A DNA stretch of 64,000 nucleotides from Acidimicrobiales bacterium. GTDB taxonomy: Bacteria > Actinomycetota > Acidimicrobiia > Acidimicrobiales > Iamiaceae. The DNA lies in the NCBI GenBank assembly GCA_025463365.1, contig JAOBWM010000063.1, forward strand, positions 25,068 through 89,067, written 5' to 3'. Below are positions 35,557 through 42,659 of the stretch, in pieces (position 1 is the first letter of the stretch; the number at the start of each line of letters is the position of its first letter). Under the pieces are notes generated by a model. That model was not told the origin of the DNA. It worked only from the letters and a program-made list of their open reading frames with translations, and did not search any database. The position numbers and the translations under genes are program-made.

Positions 35557-38478
35557 CTACCGGTCGGGGGGCTGCGGGTCCGCCTCGAGGCCCACCGCTG
35601 TGGACTGACCGCTGTCCAAGCGCACACCGTTGAGGTCCGCACCCTTGAAGTCCGCACCGCCGAGATCCGCTCCACGCAGGTCGGCAAAGGAAAGGTCCGC
35701 CCGCCGCAGGTACGCCCGCCGCAGGTCCGCGCCGCGCATCGAGGCCTGGCAGAGGACCGCATCGCCGAGCCGAGCGTCGACCAGTCGGGCCTCGACCAAC
35801 GAAGCCCCCGTCAGATTCGCTCCTTCAAGGTCAGCGTGATCCAGCCTGGCGTGATCGGCGTTTGCCGACCGCAGATCTGATCGTGCGAGCGCCGATGATC
35901 GAAGGTCGGCTCCTACGAGCCACGCTGACGAGAGATCCGTGTTTGAGAGGTCCAAGCCGGCGAGATCAGCGCCGCCGAGCTGCATCGGTGGCGCCGATCC
36001 CGTCGCGCCAAGCGCACGGAGGAGGAGAAATGAGTTGACCCTTGCCGAGTTCGGCACGGTTGCCGGGTCGGCGAGGTGAACGGAGGTCAAGGCCTCCTCA
36101 ACCTCGCCCTGCCGCCCCTGCTCCACCACCTCGGCCCACACGTCGACGGCAAAGGCGGGGAGGCGCGGGATGCTCATGCCGTGCATTAGATAGCTCAGAT
36201 CGGCTGATGCGAGCGATCGTCCCAGGAACCACTCAGCGAGCACGCGATGGGTAAACCCGTAGTCCTCGACCCCAATCCGCCGCAGGAACGGGCAGGTGGC
36301 GAGCGTTCGGTGCACATCATCAGACATGTGCCCGGGCAGGTTGGACCACAGCTCCTCGATGGTCGTGAGTCCGATCGAAGAACGCTGGCTGACATGCAAC
36401 GCAGACGCCATCTCGCCGAGGAGTACCGCGGCATCCTCAGGAGACGACAGCGGCGTTTCGGAGAGCCAGTGCTCCATGGCCTGCGCGATGAGGACGCTCA
36501 AGGTCAGGTCCTGCGCACTCACCTCGGCGTGATCCATCAACAGCTGGAGCCCGAGTGGCAAGGATACGAGCGCAGCCAGTGACGGGTCAGCTGCAAGTCG
36601 GGTTCGGACCTGTTCCGCCTCCCTCGTACCGAAGGTCTGCTCCAGTAACCGACCGAGCTCACGCTGCTCGATCCCCAGAAGAGTCACCATCCTCGCCGGC
36701 TGCAGACCAGCAAGCTCCGCGAAGCGGGCAGAGCGGCACGTTGCGATGACGGGACCGCGCGAGGCGGCATCCTGGAGCGCAAGTGCAACAAGTGCGTCAG
36801 GGGCGATCTCATCGACCCCGTCGATCAAGATGACCAGGCGGCGGGTGCGACGGAGGTAGTGGACGACCTCCGTCGTCGTCGCAATGCCGTACGACGCCGC
36901 TACGCGGACGACCAGGTCTTCGATCGGTTCCAGTTCGGCCGCACGGATGTCGGCGGCCGTGACCAGGACCGGGAGAACGCGGTGCTCGAAGTCGACGGAA
37001 GAATGCCAGATGGACCCGAGTCGAGCCACAAGTTGCCGGAGCACCGTGGACTTTCCCGAGCCCGGTGGCCCGACCACGCACGTGAGCCCAGGTTCTGCCT
37101 CCAGCGCCAGGTCGTTGAGCTCCTCGATGAGCCACATCGACCCCGGTGCCCCGTCCATCTCGTAGCCCTGTCGCTCGGCGTATCGGAACGCCCCCGACAC
37201 CGGCGTCTGCTTCTCGAGCGCTCGCAGCATGGGCCCGACGTCGAAGAGCTGATCGACCAATTGGTGCGTGCTGACCACGGCAACGCCGCGGCGCCGGGCC
37301 TCCTCGGCGACCGCCACCGATGGATTGCGCCGCGACACGAGGAGCGCCTCCAGACGCTCGCCACCCTGACCCTCGACGCGGCGAAGTGCATCGCCGGCCT
37401 GGCTGATGGAGGCAAGGTCAATCAGGCTGGGGACGCACCAGAGGATCGTGGATCGCCGAACAAGCGCTGACGACGGCGGCACAAGGAGCGCATCAAACAT
37501 GCGATCAGACTCGGGCGCCTCGAGCAGCTCCCAGCCGAGCAGGTGGAGGAGGCCGAGGACGTCCTGCTCGAACGCCATCGGGCCGGTCCGCTGATCTTCG
37601 GACTCCATCGAATGGGCCGGGAGCACCTCCTCGATCCAGCGGACGACCGGGCGGAATGGCACCGCCTCCTCGCCGAGCCCGCCATCCAGCGAGGGCACCA
37701 AGTCGTCGATCAAACGCGCGGGGACAAGCGGCAGCTCGACGTCCGCCGCCAAACCGTGCTCGGACAACCGTCGTGTCTGCGCATCGTAGGCCGTCGTGAT
37801 GCGGGGGTTGCTCGCCCGCTCCACATCGTCGGGCACAAGGTTCGCCACGAGCAGGGTGCGCGGCGGCGGCTCGGAACCGACCGCCCGGGTGATTGCCTGG
37901 TGGGCGGTACGGAGGCCCTCCACGTTCTGGTCGGACATCCCGAACACGATTACGACCGCATCGGCCAGCAGCCGACTGCTCAGGTAGCCGAGGTCCGTCA
38001 GACCGGTGCGCGCATCGATCACCACGACGTCGAAACGATCGGCCAGGTGGTCCGCTATCGACAGGAAGGAGTTTTGCGCCCGGTTGGATGCGTAGTCCGC
38101 GCCCCAGTCGATCGCCCAGTACCGCTCGGCGTAGCTGCGACCGTTGCTAGCCTCGTCGGCCGTCAGGCAGGCGGTCCCGGCGGCCATGAGGAAGGAGACC
38201 TCGTAGTCCGTCCCGTGGAGCTTGACGACCGCATCGTCGACCGCATCGGGGCTGACGGCGCCGTCGACCGCCGCCCCTTCGAGGAGGTCGAGCGTTCCGG
38301 TCCTCAACTGCACCCGCAAGTCCGCAAGCTGCGCGTGGCGGTGGAGAGCCGGCGCCTCCAGATCGAGGTCCCAGATGCAGACCGACCGGCCATTGCGCGC
38401 CAGTTGGGCGGCCGCCTCGAGGGCAGTGAAGGTGCGGCCGACGCCGCCCTTGAACGAATAGAAACTGACGATCGTCAA
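35557..38478 (-). CDS. KGGVGR P-loop / NACHT / pentapeptide-repeat NLR-like protein
   Basis: A 973-residue multidomain protein. Residues 1-280 are a ParA/MinD-like ATPase with the variant P-loop SFKGGVGRT and IWDLDLEAPAL. Residues ~300-430 resemble a restriction-endonuclease-like fold (FEQDVLGLLHLLGWELLEAP, RRRGVAVVSTHQLVDQLF), catalytic residues unclear. Residues ~465-800 form a NACHT/STAND module (VVGPPGSGKSTVL, LVILIDGVDEI). Residues ~860-960 are pentapeptide repeats (ADLRRAYLRRADLSFADLRG). I start at TTG 38,478 because TIVSFYSFKGGVGRT is a typical family start and TTGA overlaps the upstream stop; GTG 38,502 is the alternative. Probably a defence sensor/effector by inference. Confidence 0.82.
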   Translation of the reverse strand: MTIVSFYSFKGGVGRTFTALEAAAQLARNGRSVCIWDLDLEAPALHRHAQLADLRVQLRTGTLDLLEGAAVDGAVSPDAVDDAVVKLHGTDYEVSFLMAAGTACLTADEASNGRSYAERYWAIDWGADYASNRAQNSFLSIADHLADRFDVVVIDARTGLTDLGYLSSRLLADAVVIVFGMSDQNVEGLRTAHQAITRAVGSEPPPRTLLVANLVPDDVERASNPRITTAYDAQTRRLSEHGLAADVELPLVPARLIDDLVPSLDGGLGEEAVPFRPVVRWIEEVLPAHSMESEDQRTGPMAFEQDVLGLLHLLGWELLEAPESDRMFDALLVPPSSALVRRSTILWCVPSLIDLASISQAGDALRRVEGQGGERLEALLVSRRNPSVAVAEEARRRGVAVVSTHQLVDQLFDVGPMLRALEKQTPVSGAFRYAERQGYEMDGAPGSMWLIEELNDLALEAEPGLTCVVGPPGSGKSTVLRQLVARLGSIWHSSVDFEHRVLPVLVTAADIRAAELEPIEDLVVRVAASYGIATTTEVVHYLRRTRRLVILIDGVDEIAPDALVALALQDAASRGPVIATCRSARFAELAGLQPARMVTLLGIEQRELGRLLEQTFGTREAEQVRTRLAADPSLAALVSLPLGLQLLMDHAEVSAQDLTLSVLIAQAMEHWLSETPLSSPEDAAVLLGEMASALHVSQRSSIGLTTIEELWSNLPGHMSDDVHRTLATCPFLRRIGVEDYGFTHRVLAEWFLGRSLASADLSYLMHGMSIPRLPAFAVDVWAEVVEQGRQGEVEEALTSVHLADPATVPNSARVNSFLLLRALGATGSAPPMQLGGADLAGLDLSNTDLSSAWLVGADLRSSALARSDLRSANADHARLDHADLEGANLTGASLVEARLVDARLGDAVLCQASMRGADLRRAYLRRADLSFADLRGADLGGADFKGADLNGVRLDSGQSTAVGLEADPQPPDR

Positions 38479-39167
38479 GCGGCATCCGAGCGCGAGGACC
38501 ACTGGCTGGCGGGACGGGCACCAAATCCGTGCGCCTGGATGCGCTTGGACGCAAACGTGTTCCGGGTCTCGAACAACGGGAACACGGGGCTGGCGACCTC
38601 TCCGAGCGGTGGGGCGAGCGCTGCGACCGCGGCCGCCCGGGACGCTCGCCGCTCGCGTGCTAGGGCCGACTGCCCGGCGCCGGTGATCACGAGCCGACGG
38701 TGGCGGCCCTCAGCCCAACGCAAGATGAGATCGGCGTCGGCCAGGCGGCGCACCACCTTCGACAGGTAGTCCGTGGGGATGCCCGTGGCCCGCTCTACGT
38801 CACCCTGGAGCAGCCCCTCATCCGGCTGCTGATCGAGGAGCTCCAGCACGTCACGGGGCTTGCCACTAAATGTGCCGAGCACATCAACGGGGATCGACCG
38901 TGCCACGGCCGCTAGGCGAGGCAGCAGCGCGGTCAGCTCCGCGAACTGCTCGGTGCCGACGTCCTCCATGTTTCGGCCGACCGCGCTGGCCAGCAGTTCC
39001 GCAAGGAGCGTCCGCGTCGCGGCGGCTTCGTCGGCGTCTCCCTCGTCGAGGACCGGTTGAATCGCCGCCCGCACCAGCGCGACCAGCGCTACGTGGTCGA
39101 CTGCGGTGGAGTGACTCGGGGGATCCTCGATCAGCGGCGGCGAAGCAAACAGGGCGGTCAGGTTCAC
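38475..39167 (-). CDS. Winged-helix protein, partner of the KGGVGR-NACHT gene
   Basis: A 230-residue protein. Residues ~105-165 look like a winged helix (DVLELLDQQPDEGLLQGDVE, GIPTDYLSKVVRRLADADLI, RHRRLVITGAG). The N-terminal 100 residues are helical. A GTG start follows GAGAGGAG. It is the second gene of three, between the nitrilase-like and NACHT genes, and may act as regulator or adaptor. Confidence 0.7.
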   Translation of the reverse strand: MNLTALFASPPLIEDPPSHSTAVDHVALVALVRAAIQPVLDEGDADEAAATRTLLAELLASAVGRNMEDVGTEQFAELTALLPRLAAVARSIPVDVLGTFSGKPRDVLELLDQQPDEGLLQGDVERATGIPTDYLSKVVRRLADADLILRWAEGRHRRLVITGAGQSALARERRASRAAAVAALAPPLGEVASPVFPLFETRNTFASKRIQAHGFGARPASQWSSRSDAA

Positions 39168-39188
39168 GACACTCCTCTCGGCCGTGGG

Positions 39189-40487
39189 TCAGCTTACTTG
39201 AACGAAGGTTGAATAGCTGCGGTTTGGCGTCCAGTCCCACCCAGCAGCCACCGACTCCAGATCCGGTTTTCCGGGCGAGTCGCAGAAGAACGACGGGGCC
39301 GCCTCCTCGGTGGCGCCCAATGGTCGATTGGCGACCAACGTCGCCACCCCGCGTATCGAAGCGACCTTTGCCGCGTCTTGGTGCGGAGACGTCGACGGAC
39401 TCAGCGATGGCGCCAGCACCAGGCTCGGCCCGGCAGCCAAGAGAGCCGTCTGGGTGATCGGTGCGAACAGGTCTAGGCAGATGGACAGGGCGATCCATCC
39501 GAACGGACCCTGGCGGAGGACGATGCGCTCCCCCGCCGCAAGGCACTCGCCGATCGTCTCCTCGGGCGATCGGACGACGACGCCGTTGACCTTCTGATAG
39601 CGGTCGAGGACGCGGCCTCGATGGTCGAGCAACACAGCCTCGTTCACCCATCGCTCCTCCCCCTCGCTCTGGTGGCTCAGCCCCACCACGGTCAGAGCGG
39701 GGTGATGACCTGGATCCGCATCGAGGGCGGCTTCAATCTCGTGGAGCCGGCCGGCCGGGAGGTACAGCTCGGGCAGCACCAAGATGTCGACCTCGTCTAC
39801 GCGGGCGTCCTCGATGCCTCGCAGCACGTCGGCGACCAACTCCTCCTCGTTCTCGCCAGAGAGCGGTCCGACGACGGCGCAAGGATGGCAATCGGGGTCG
39901 ATCTCGACGTCGATGCCTCCCGGCCAAGCCCCGACACGGAGACGGTCCTTCGCGAGCAGCGCCTGGATCTGGTCGTAGCGGTGGCGGACCTGGTCGCTCG
40001 CAAGAGAGCGCAGATCCCACGTGAGACCACCCGGTCCCTTCTGGAGGACTCGATGCCGCACGAGCACGTTGGCGAGGAAGTCTTGCCGTTCGATTGAAAG
40101 TTCGGAGGAGGGAACAGACAACAGGTGAAGGCCGTTCTGGGTGCCATCCAGCCCGACATAGCTCCAGACGAACGGCTCGACGTCACCAGCCCCGACGCCG
40201 CGCCGACGAGCGAGCGTGCGGTCAAGCACGACAGTGAGCTGGATGAGGCCCCCCGCGGCAGACACCTTGTCGGTGGCCGCCAAGATGTTCTCCAGCGCCC
40301 GCTCCGCTGCGCCCTCCTCCGTGGGGTCGAGCCTCCTGATGAACAGCCAGGGGGCGGCGGGGAGGATCGGGCTGATCACCCCCGCCTCGTTCGAGACGAA
40401 CGCCGCGCACAGAGCGAGCTGCTCCTCGGGCTCCGTGGCTGCACGGAGACGCGCGACGAACGCTGCCCACGCCTGGGTCTCGATCAC
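39189..40487 (-). CDS. Carbon-nitrogen hydrolase (nitrilase-fold) protein
   Basis: A 432-residue protein. Residues ~200-420 show the nitrilase triad: Glu in LVLPELYLPAGRL, Lys in DRYQKVNGVVV, Cys in WIALSICLDLFAP. Residues 1-190 are an extra domain I do not recognise. GTG 40,487 is the best start; the longer frame runs into transposon relics. As first gene of the operon it may act as an effector hydrolysing a metabolite or as an amidase producing a signal; the substrate is unknown. Confidence 0.8.
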   Translation of the reverse strand: MIETQAWAAFVARLRAATEPEEQLALCAAFVSNEAGVISPILPAAPWLFIRRLDPTEEGAAERALENILAATDKVSAAGGLIQLTVVLDRTLARRRGVGAGDVEPFVWSYVGLDGTQNGLHLLSVPSSELSIERQDFLANVLVRHRVLQKGPGGLTWDLRSLASDQVRHRYDQIQALLAKDRLRVGAWPGGIDVEIDPDCHPCAVVGPLSGENEEELVADVLRGIEDARVDEVDILVLPELYLPAGRLHEIEAALDADPGHHPALTVVGLSHQSEGEERWVNEAVLLDHRGRVLDRYQKVNGVVVRSPEETIGECLAAGERIVLRQGPFGWIALSICLDLFAPITQTALLAAGPSLVLAPSLSPSTSPHQDAAKVASIRGVATLVANRPLGATEEAAPSFFCDSPGKPDLESVAAGWDWTPNRSYSTFVQVS

Positions 40488-40586
40488 TGCGCCTGCCCAC
40501 CGAACATCCGGGCGATCGTACTGACACCGACGACCGCCGGGGGTCGTCCGACGTGGTAGCGCCGGGGATGATGAAGCGAGGGTCGG

Positions 40587-40795
40587 CCATATCGGGCTCC
40601 ACCGCCTGGCTCGCTCAGCCGAGGTCCTCGACGAGCTTCGGACCATCCACCGTCGCGCCGCGGCCGAGCAAGCGCAGACCATCGGGCTGTTCGATCCCGT
40701 GGGTCCCGGCTCGTGGACCAAGCCCCCGTCCTCGCCCGGGTCACCCGTGCCGGAGGCAAGGGTCGTCACTCCCCTGTTCCGCGCCGCCGCCGCTT
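40587..40795 (+). pseudogene. Frameshifted fragment of the DDE-like transposase found intact at 62,075
   Basis: One frame gives TAWLAQP, the next EVLDELRTIHRRAAAEQAQT then IGLFDPVGPGSWTKP, later VVTPLFRA. The intact protein at 62,075 reads TAWLSQPEVLAQLRDIHRRS, IGLLDPKGRGSWTKP and VVTPLFRA. At least one base is lost between the first two blocks and both ends are missing. Confidence 0.8.
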
Positions 40796-40825
40796 CGCTC
40801 GTCGAACGACCTGTTCGGCGTCATC

Positions 40826-41034
40826 GTCGAAGCGCGCAGACACCTCAGCCTCGCTGGCGTCCTGCTCATCCGCCGACAGGGAATGGTGATTCCTCGCAAC
40901 CGGACCGCGACGGTGATCATCGCCGGCCACGCGTTCATCCAGGACCTTCGACGCGGCTACCACGGACTCGGCACCGACGCCCACCGAGGCCTCCGCGTCG
41001 CGCTGCGTTCGACCAACTCGCGTCAGCGATGTAG
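40826..41034 (+). pseudogene. IS6-like transposase C-terminal remnant
   Basis: Reads NRTATVIIAGHAFIQDLRRG and, after a frameshift near 41,000, AAFDQLASAM followed by TAG at 41,032. This matches the tail style of actinobacterial IS6-type DDE transposases. No catalytic DDE region is left. Confidence 0.6.
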
Positions 41035-41222
41035 AGCGGCACCGCCGGCCTCGTGACTCAACACCACCACCTCTCGCTCAATGCAACAGAGCCTCCGAGA
41101 CGCATCGAAGCTCCGGGAGCACCCGGCCCTACAATCCGCCAACGCCGACATCTCGCGTCTGGCACGATGCACCCGCATGGTTCGGATGCTTGGGATGTCT
41201 CCGGGTGCGGACGGGGGAGTGG

Positions 41223-41927
41223 ATGAGCGTCGAGACCGTGGAAGGGCACCGTCTGACGAACCGTCGTGTCTTGGTTGTGGTTGCCCACTACGACGATGAA
41301 GCGCTCTTTTGCGGCGGCACGCTGGCCCTCGCTCGATCAGCCGGTTCGAGCATCACCATCGTGGTCGCAACGGATGTACGTTCCACGAGCGGCCCCCGTT
41401 ATGAGCGACGGCTCGCGACAAAGGCCGAGGGCAATCGACGATCGCTCCGAAGAAGCTCATTTCTTCGCGTCTGCGACCGGCTCGACGCCGACTTCGTCGA
41501 GCTCGGCTTGCCAAACCTGCCCCAGCGGATGACCCGCCAGTCGGCAGCCTTCACGCAGCTCCGCCGGACGATGACGAGGGCACTGCTGGAGCACCGGGTG
41601 ACCGAGGACGTTGACCTGGTCCTGACTCATGGCACGCGCGGCGAGTACGGGCACCCCCAGCACATCTGTGTCAGCGAAGCCGTAACCGACGCGTGTGCGA
41701 ATGACGAGGAGGTGTGGAGGTTCTCCAAACACGAAGAGGCCACGCATCGGGTCGTGGTCAACCAGGCGGACAAGATGAGCCTCGTCCGCGAGTACCAGAA
41801 CCAGGCTCGCCCAGACCCTACTTGGCGCCCTGAGTACGACGCCCGACTCGTCGAATGGACGGGCCACTACGAGTGGTTCGAGTTGCCGACCTCACAGCTT
41901 GACTTTCTCGTCCAGCCAGTCGAATGA
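41223..41927 (+). CDS. PIG-L (LmbE) family deacetylase
   Basis: A 234-residue zinc-dependent N-acetyl-sugar deacetylase-like protein. Seen: VVVAHYDDEALFCGGTL (AHPDDE-type zinc motif with Tyr for Pro) and HGTRGEYGHPQH, the second metal/catalytic motif. GGGGGAG precedes ATG 41,223. It is transcribed toward the NACHT operon and its last 36 bp overlap the hydrolase gene on the other strand. The family acts on GlcNAc-containing compounds, which fits the neighbouring sugar genes. Confidence 0.88.
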   Translation: MSVETVEGHRLTNRRVLVVVAHYDDEALFCGGTLALARSAGSSITIVVATDVRSTSGPRYERRLATKAEGNRRSLRRSSFLRVCDRLDADFVELGLPNLPQRMTRQSAAFTQLRRTMTRALLEHRVTEDVDLVLTHGTRGEYGHPQHICVSEAVTDACANDEEVWRFSKHEEATHRVVVNQADKMSLVREYQNQARPDPTWRPEYDARLVEWTGHYEWFELPTSQLDFLVQPVE

Positions 41928-42659
41928 GCGCCCAATCGCGGCGCCCTCCAGATCTCGCTGGCACATGAACGTGTGGCTTGCCTCGATCCGGATGTGCTGC
42001 GATGCAGGATGCACGGATGTTGCGGCGGCGGCAGCAGCAATGCCTGGATCTCCGATGTCGTCACCGACACAGCTCAGGAGGAAGAGGGGGCGTTCACATT
42101 CGGCGAGCGCGCCGAGCACATCCAGTGGGCGCGCATCCGAGAAGAATCCAGGCCCAAGGTACTGGCCCTTTCCGTTCACGCACTGTGACGTTTGGGCCGA
42201 GGGATCAAGGCCGAAGATGGCTGGATAGCGTTCACCGAACCGCCCAGAAAGGTTCCATAGGACGAGCGCCACGGCTTGGGTCGACCCGCTCGTCATCGAC
42301 AGCGCTGCGAGTGCGGATCCGAGGCTCTGGCCGAAGATGATCGCTTGACCGTTGCACGCGGTCTCGCCTACGGCCCATTCCACCATCGCTGATAGGTCCC
42401 TTGCCGAGGTGCTGACGCGAAAGCTCGCATAGTCACCGTCGCTGTAGCCGCAACCCTCGTAGTCGAACATCACGCTTGAGTAACCACGCGTGCTCGCCTC
42501 TCGCGAGGCGCGCACGAAGAGGCCGTGGCTCTCGATCCCACTCGTGACGAAACCATGGGAGAAGACGACGACGGGACGCCCATGAGCGTCACCCTCACCT
42601 TGCGTTGATGCGGCGTGGAGCTGCACCCCCGGCCGCACCTCTATACGATGATGCTTCAT
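41892..42659 (-). CDS. Alpha/beta-hydrolase, last gene of the NACHT operon
   Basis: A 255-residue serine hydrolase-fold protein. Seen: oxyanion region VVVFSHGFVTSG, nucleophile elbow IIFGQSLGSALAAL, an acid in SCVGDDIGDPG and the His in IEASHTFMCQRD. ATG 42,659 overlaps the NACHT-FGE stop by 4 bp, so it belongs to the same operon. Substrate unknown. Confidence 0.85.
   Translation of the reverse strand: MKHHRIEVRPGVQLHAASTQGEGDAHGRPVVVFSHGFVTSGIESHGLFVRASREASTRGYSSVMFDYEGCGYSDGDYASFRVSTSARDLSAMVEWAVGETACNGQAIIFGQSLGSALAALSMTSGSTQAVALVLWNLSGRFGERYPAIFGLDPSAQTSQCVNGKGQYLGPGFFSDARPLDVLGALAECERPLFLLSCVGDDIGDPGIAAAAAATSVHPASQHIRIEASHTFMCQRDLEGAAIGRSFDWLDEKVKL

Larger units (their letters stand above)
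40488..41222. other. Transposon-relic region
   Basis: 735 bp without an intact gene. It holds two decayed transposase fragments (listed separately), the promoter of the nitrilase-type operon on the left and that of the PIG-L gene on the right. Confidence 0.65.
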
